Shown here one piece after another: positions 23,228-23,303 of a stretch of 23,303 bases of DNA. The position numbers and the translations under genes were made by a program. The DNA is from Kiritimatiellia bacterium (GTDB taxonomy: Bacteria; Verrucomicrobiota; Kiritimatiellia; RFP12; UBA1067). Location of the stretch: NCBI GenBank assembly GCA_016302985.1, contig JAEDMN010000020.1, forward strand, positions 1 to 23,303, in the 5' to 3' direction. Position 1 is the stretch's first letter; every line of letters starts with the position of its first letter. The notes under the pieces were generated by a model. The model was not told the origin of the DNA, did no database searches, and saw only the letters and a program-made list of their open reading frames with translations.

Positions 23228-23303
23228 TTCCGAAGCGAAATCCTATGTCCCGTGTCGCACGACCGGCTTCCCCTCCGACTTCGCCCCGGACTACTCCGAA
23301 GCG
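23213..23303 (+). repeat. Degenerate 66-bp direct repeat at the window end
   Basis: 23213-23237 and 23279-23303 match at 20 of 25 bases: both begin CTTCGCCCCG and end TCCGAAGCG. The offset is 66 bp, a multiple of three. The second copy touches the window edge, so the repeat may continue beyond it. Confidence 0.6.
23245..23303 (+). CDS. Possible start of a Pro/Ser/Arg-rich gene, cut by the window end
   Basis: An ATG at 23245 opens a frame (MSRVARPASPPTSPRTTPK) that runs to the edge without a stop. The same frame is also open backwards through the 18-bp repeats, which are multiples of three. There is no ribosome site and the composition is low-complexity, so this may be repeat-rich intergenic DNA instead. 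Confidence 0.15.
   Translation, partial: MSRVARPASPPTSPRTTPK

Overview
The window is a GC-rich, tightly packed bacterial segment with every supportable gene on the + strand. The gene families (a Verrucomicrobia-type prepilin cassette, PmoA-like and DUF4886-like proteins, an SNF2/SWIM pair, a PL11 lyase) suggest the Planctomycetes-Verrucomicrobia-Chlamydiae group, most likely a polysaccharide-degrading Verrucomicrobiota/Kiritimatiellota relative. This is an inference from protein character; there is no rRNA or other marker gene in the window.

Region 1 (22-11162) is a secretion/pseudopilus operon. A GspF/PilC inner-membrane platform protein is followed by seven small-to-medium proteins that each carry a classical prepilin leader (G^F-T-x-x-E). 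Next come a 1074-aa protein with a prepilin-like leader lacking Glu5, a small conserved hypothetical protein and proC. Four of the prepilin genes resemble the D, B, C and A members of the 'Verru_Chthon cassette', here with extra GspG-like subunits. Several genes overlap by ATGA or TGATG. proC is followed by a strong terminator-like hairpin with a T-tract.

Region 2 (11241-18815) is a carbohydrate-degradation block. It holds an exported GH42-like clan-A glycosidase and an exported 1290-aa protein that joins a nucleoside-hydrolase-like domain, a PmoA-like (DUF6807) domain and a PL11 rhamnogalacturonan-lyase domain. A secreted SGNH/DUF4886-like hydrolase follows. The 1290-aa gene has an extended -10 promoter placed so that its mRNA should be leaderless. 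Two gene junctions share a hairpin plus a 15-nt motif.

Region 3 (18824-23155) runs on without a real gap: ribulose-phosphate 3-epimerase (rpe), an SNF2-family helicase and a SWIM zinc-finger protein. The last two overlap by 4 nt and probably work together on nucleic acid. The end of the window (23156-23303) is non-coding or ambiguous and contains an 18-bp unit repeated three times.

A scattering of short repeats runs through the window: 8-bp tandem units in two places, a nearly identical palindrome inside two unrelated genes, and in-frame tandem repeats. They suggest a genome in which small repeats are active in spacers and protein linkers alike. No tRNA, rRNA, CRISPR array, transposase or phage gene was seen.
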